Shown here in pieces: positions 4,829 to 7,359 of a stretch of DNA of 7,359 bases. The notes under the pieces are model-generated. The model saw only the letters and a list, made by a program, of their open reading frames with translations. It searched no databases and had not been told where the DNA came from. Both the position numbers and the translations under genes were made by a program. Each line of letters begins with the position of its first letter. Positions within the stretch are counted from its first letter, which is position 1. Origin of the DNA: an uncultured Mycoplasma sp. (GTDB lineage Bacteria > Bacillota_I > Bacilli_A > Mycoplasmatales > Metamycoplasmataceae); contig CAMQBE010000028.1 in NCBI GenBank assembly GCA_946998935.1, positions 1 through 7,359 on the forward strand. The letters are read 5' to 3'.

Positions 4829-5860
4829 ATGAATATGTTAAATAAACCTCTAATAAGTGTTCTAATACCTACACATAACATAAATAGTGAGTTATTTAAG
4901 TTAACATTTGAAAGTGTAATTAAACAAGATTTTGATAATTATGAAATTGTAGTTAATGATGATTGCTCAGACCAAGAACATTTTAGTGAATTAACTAAAA
5001 TAGTTAATAACCATCCAAAAGTGAGAATAATTAGACAAGAAACAAATCATGGCTTAGCTTATTCAAGAGATTTTTTAATAAAAAATGCAAATGGTAAATA
5101 TATTTTTTTTATTGATGATGATGATTTGATGAAGCCAAGGGCACTTTCTTCTTTAGCAAAAAGCATAAAAAATGATTGTGATATTGTAACCGCACATTTC
5201 CAATATGTTTTTGAAAGAAAAAATGGACTTTATTCGCCGATTATTGTTAATCCTGTTAAATCGTTGTCAAAAAAGCTAACAAATATTCAATATTATTGTC
5301 TTAATACCATTTATGCTTGAGGATATTTAATCAGAAGAGACTACATTCTAGAAAACAATATTTCATATCAAAAAGAAGGCCTCACCTCATTTGAAGATAT
5401 TCCCACGATATCTCAAATTTTTCTTAAGACACATAATATTGTAATAACAAATTACAACACCATCATATATCGTAGAAGACTAAACTCAATTAGTTCTTTT
5501 AATCCTAATCAATTTGATAATATAATGTCAAAAGTTATTATTGCTTATCGTCATAATATGAATCAAATTAAGCAAATCATAGCTGATCCTAAATACCATT
5601 ACAAATATGAAGATTATCTAGTAATTGAACAAAATAGATATATGGAGTATCTAATGTTTTTAGGCGCTTGACACCATCCGAACAGATACAAAGAAAAAAT
5701 GATGGTTCCTAATTTTATTTTGAATAATTTGAGAGTCGTTCATGATGAAATTTTCCCTCATTCAAAATTAAATATTAACAAGATATATTATTGAATAATT
5801 ACACCATTAGTTAAATATATAAAACAAGCTTTAAAAAATACTAATATAACTATGGAATAG
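4829..5860 (+). CDS. Family 2 (GT-A fold) glycosyltransferase
   Basis: This 343-residue protein has three TGA codons read as Trp (5318, 5669, 5792). The N-terminal 130 residues are a GT2 nucleotide-sugar domain: PLISVLIPTHN (7-17), the SVIKQDFDNYEIVVNDDCSD stretch (29-48) with Asp44-Asp45... acidic pair, RQETNHGLAYSRD (69-81), and FFIDDDDLMKP (93-103) carrying the DxD-type metal/UDP site. The C-terminal half has FEDIPT and FLKTH in the region that normally holds the catalytic-base ED motif, then a mainly helical part without an obvious membrane span, so the enzyme is probably cytosolic or peripheral to the membrane. Donor and acceptor cannot be read from the sequence. The divergent galE suggests a UDP-hexose donor and a glycolipid or surface polysaccharide product. 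ATG 4829 is chosen because the -10 region abuts it; ATG 4835 is possible. Confidence 0.88.
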
Positions 5861-5869
5861 AGAAATAAG

Positions 5870-5900
5870 AAAAAATGCAGACGTTTGAAATCTGCATTTT
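5870..5900. terminator. Bidirectional terminator between the glycosyltransferase and fusA
   Basis: AAAATGCAGA (5872-5881) pairs perfectly with TCTGCATTTT (5891-5900) over ten pairs around a nine-base loop. On the - strand the hairpin follows the fusA stop by 11 bases and has a six-T run, so it serves fusA best. On the + strand it lies 11 bases after the glycosyltransferase stop with only four Ts. Confidence 0.85.
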
Positions 5901-5911
5901 CATTATTAAAA

Positions 5912-7359
5912 TTAATCTTCGTCTTTAACTTGAATGTTACGACGTTTGATAATTTCATCAGCAATATTTTTAGGACATTTTTCATAGTGATGGAATTGCA
6001 TTTGATAAGTACCACGACCTGCTGTCATACTACGCAAATCAGTAGCATAACCAAACATTTCTTTAAGAGGCACTTGTGCACGAATAACGTGTGCACCATC
6101 ATTACGAGTTTCGTTATCTTGAATTTGTCCACGACGACGAGTTAAGTCACCCATAACATCACCAAAGTAATCTTCTGGAATAACAACTGCAACATCCATG
6201 ATAGGTTCAAGTAACACTGTTCCTAGCAAATCTTTAGCTTTTGTTAAAGCTTTAGAAGCAGCAATTTTATAAGCCATTTCTGATGAGTCGACTTCATGGT
6301 ATGATCCATCAAATAATGTTGCTTTAATATCAATCATTGGGTAACCAGCTAAAATACCAGCTGCCATTTTGTCTTCAAGACCTTTTTGAATTGGTTTGAT
6401 GTATTCTTTAGGGATCTTACCACCAACGATTTTGTCTACGAATTCAAAGCCTTTGTCATGGTTAGGTTCAAATTTAATTCAAACGTGACCATATTGACCT
6501 TTACCACCAGATTGTTTAATGTGTTTACCTTCAACTTCAGCAGTTTTAGTAATTGTTTCACGATATGAAACTTGAGGTGCACCAACTTTAGCTTTAACAC
6601 CATGTTCACGTTTTAGACGGTCAACAATAATGTCAAGGTGTAATTCACCCATACCAGCAATAATGGTTTGGCCAGTTTCTTCATCTGTATATGTTCTAAA
6701 TGTAGGGTCTTCTGCGGCAAGCTTTTGTAAACCTAAGGCAAGCTTTTCTGTAGCATCTTTGCTTTCAGGTTCAAGAGCTTGTGAAATAACAGGTTCTGGG
6801 AAGACCATTTTTTCAAGAATGTAGTGAGGAGATTTTTCTCCAACTAAAGTATCACCAGTGGTTGTTGATTTTAAACCAACAGCAGCTTCAATATCACCAG
6901 CATAACATTCATCGATTTCTTGACGTGAGTTAGCGTGCATTTGAATAATACGTGCGATTCTTTCTTTTGTATCTTTAGTTGAGTTATATACATAACTACC
7001 TTTTTTAAGGGTACCTGCATAAACGCGGAAGAAGGTTAATGATCCAACAAATGGGTCAGTCATAACTTTAAATGCTAAAGCACAAAAGTCATGATCATCA
7101 GTTGAAGGAACGGTAATTTCTTTGTCATTTAAAGTACCTTTAATAGCAGGAACTTCAATAGGTGAAGGTAAATAATCAACAACAGCGTCAATAACGTTTT
7201 TAACACCCTTGTTTTTAAAACTTGTTCCACATACACATGGGAAAAATGTAGCTGTTAAAGTTGCTTTACGAATCATTTTCTTTAATTCTGCAGCATCAAT
7301 AACTTCTCCATTAAGAACTTTTTCCATGAAAGCATCATCGTATGTTGCTACAGCTTCAA
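5912..7359 (-). CDS. fusA: Elongation factor G (C-terminal 481 residues; N-terminus outside window)
   Basis: EF-G is the ribosomal GTPase that drives tRNA-mRNA translocation and, with RRF, ribosome recycling. About 215 N-terminal residues (most of the G domain) lie beyond the window edge. The visible part starts at the end of that domain with [10 protein letters not shown], the G5-like motif, and DYLPSP. It continues through domain II ([20 protein letters not shown]), domain III ([14 protein letters not shown]), domain IV ([11 protein letters not shown] followed by Trp from TGA 6478-6476; [20 protein letters not shown]) and domain V ([41 protein letters not shown]). It ends in a lysine/acid tail, KDED, at TAA 5914-5912. 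No frameshift or stop is present. It is the terminal gene of its unit, with a strong hairpin directly after it. The usual str-operon order (rpsL, rpsG, fusA) cannot be tested here. Confidence 0.97.

Noticed and set aside
5788..6145. Open frames on both strands across the glycosyltransferase end and the fusA end
   Set aside because: They overlap clear coding sequence of the glycosyltransferase and EF-G in other frames, cross a strong terminator, and have no family resemblance.
6386..6824. Two + strand open frames antisense to fusA
   Set aside because: fusA is unambiguously coding on the other strand; the antisense frames are by-products of its codon use.

Overview
The window comes from a mollicute, most likely Mycoplasma in the broad sense. 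The DNA is very AT-rich. At least five genes (the DUF402 gene, trmB, the sir2/licD chimera, galE and the glycosyltransferase) read through in-frame TGA codons at positions where their families have tryptophan or tolerate it, and fusA has one too. This is genetic code 4, so with the standard code every one of these genes would look broken. Several starts lack a Shine-Dalgarno site, which also fits. I cannot name the species; placement in the hominis/synoviae/fermentans part of the genus is only a guess.

Layout. Positions 2-169 hold the acidic C-terminal end of an unidentified + strand protein, followed by a terminator. Two tandem promoters then drive a tRNA-Leu(UAA) / tRNA-Lys(UUU) pair (329-518), which ends in its own terminator. 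Convergent to this is a DUF402 nucleoside di/triphosphatase-like gene (577-1233, -), which shares a divergent promoter region with a small unidentified gene (1410-1625, +) that has a hairpin at its predicted mRNA 5' end. Next come trmB (1722-2339, +) and, overlapping it by one base, an NAD-dependent deacetylase (Sir2) reading frame. That frame runs without a break into the middle of a LicD-family transferase, stops at a TAA (3479-3481), and then keeps LicD homology in the same frame up to TAG 3758-3760. galE (3772-4740, -) converges on it. A family 2 glycosyltransferase (4829-5860, +) diverges from galE, and the C-terminal two thirds of fusA (5912-7359, -) fill the end of the window.

How the genes fit together. 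The two tRNAs, trmB (tRNA m7G46 methylation) and fusA are translation housekeeping genes. The licD remnant, galE and the glycosyltransferase look like a small surface-carbohydrate or glycolipid module: galE supplies UDP-galactose, the glycosyltransferase adds sugar, and LicD would have added a phospho-group such as phosphocholine. The licD member has lost its N-terminus and carries a nonsense codon, so this branch appears to be decaying.

The main unusual point is the Sir2-LicD chimera. It looks like the scar of a deletion that fused two neighbouring genes in frame, removing the end of sir2 and the start of licD. I see no mobile element, CRISPR array, phage gene or origin. Apart from the chimera, and possibly the small gene at 1410-1625, the window is ordinary mycoplasma chromosome.
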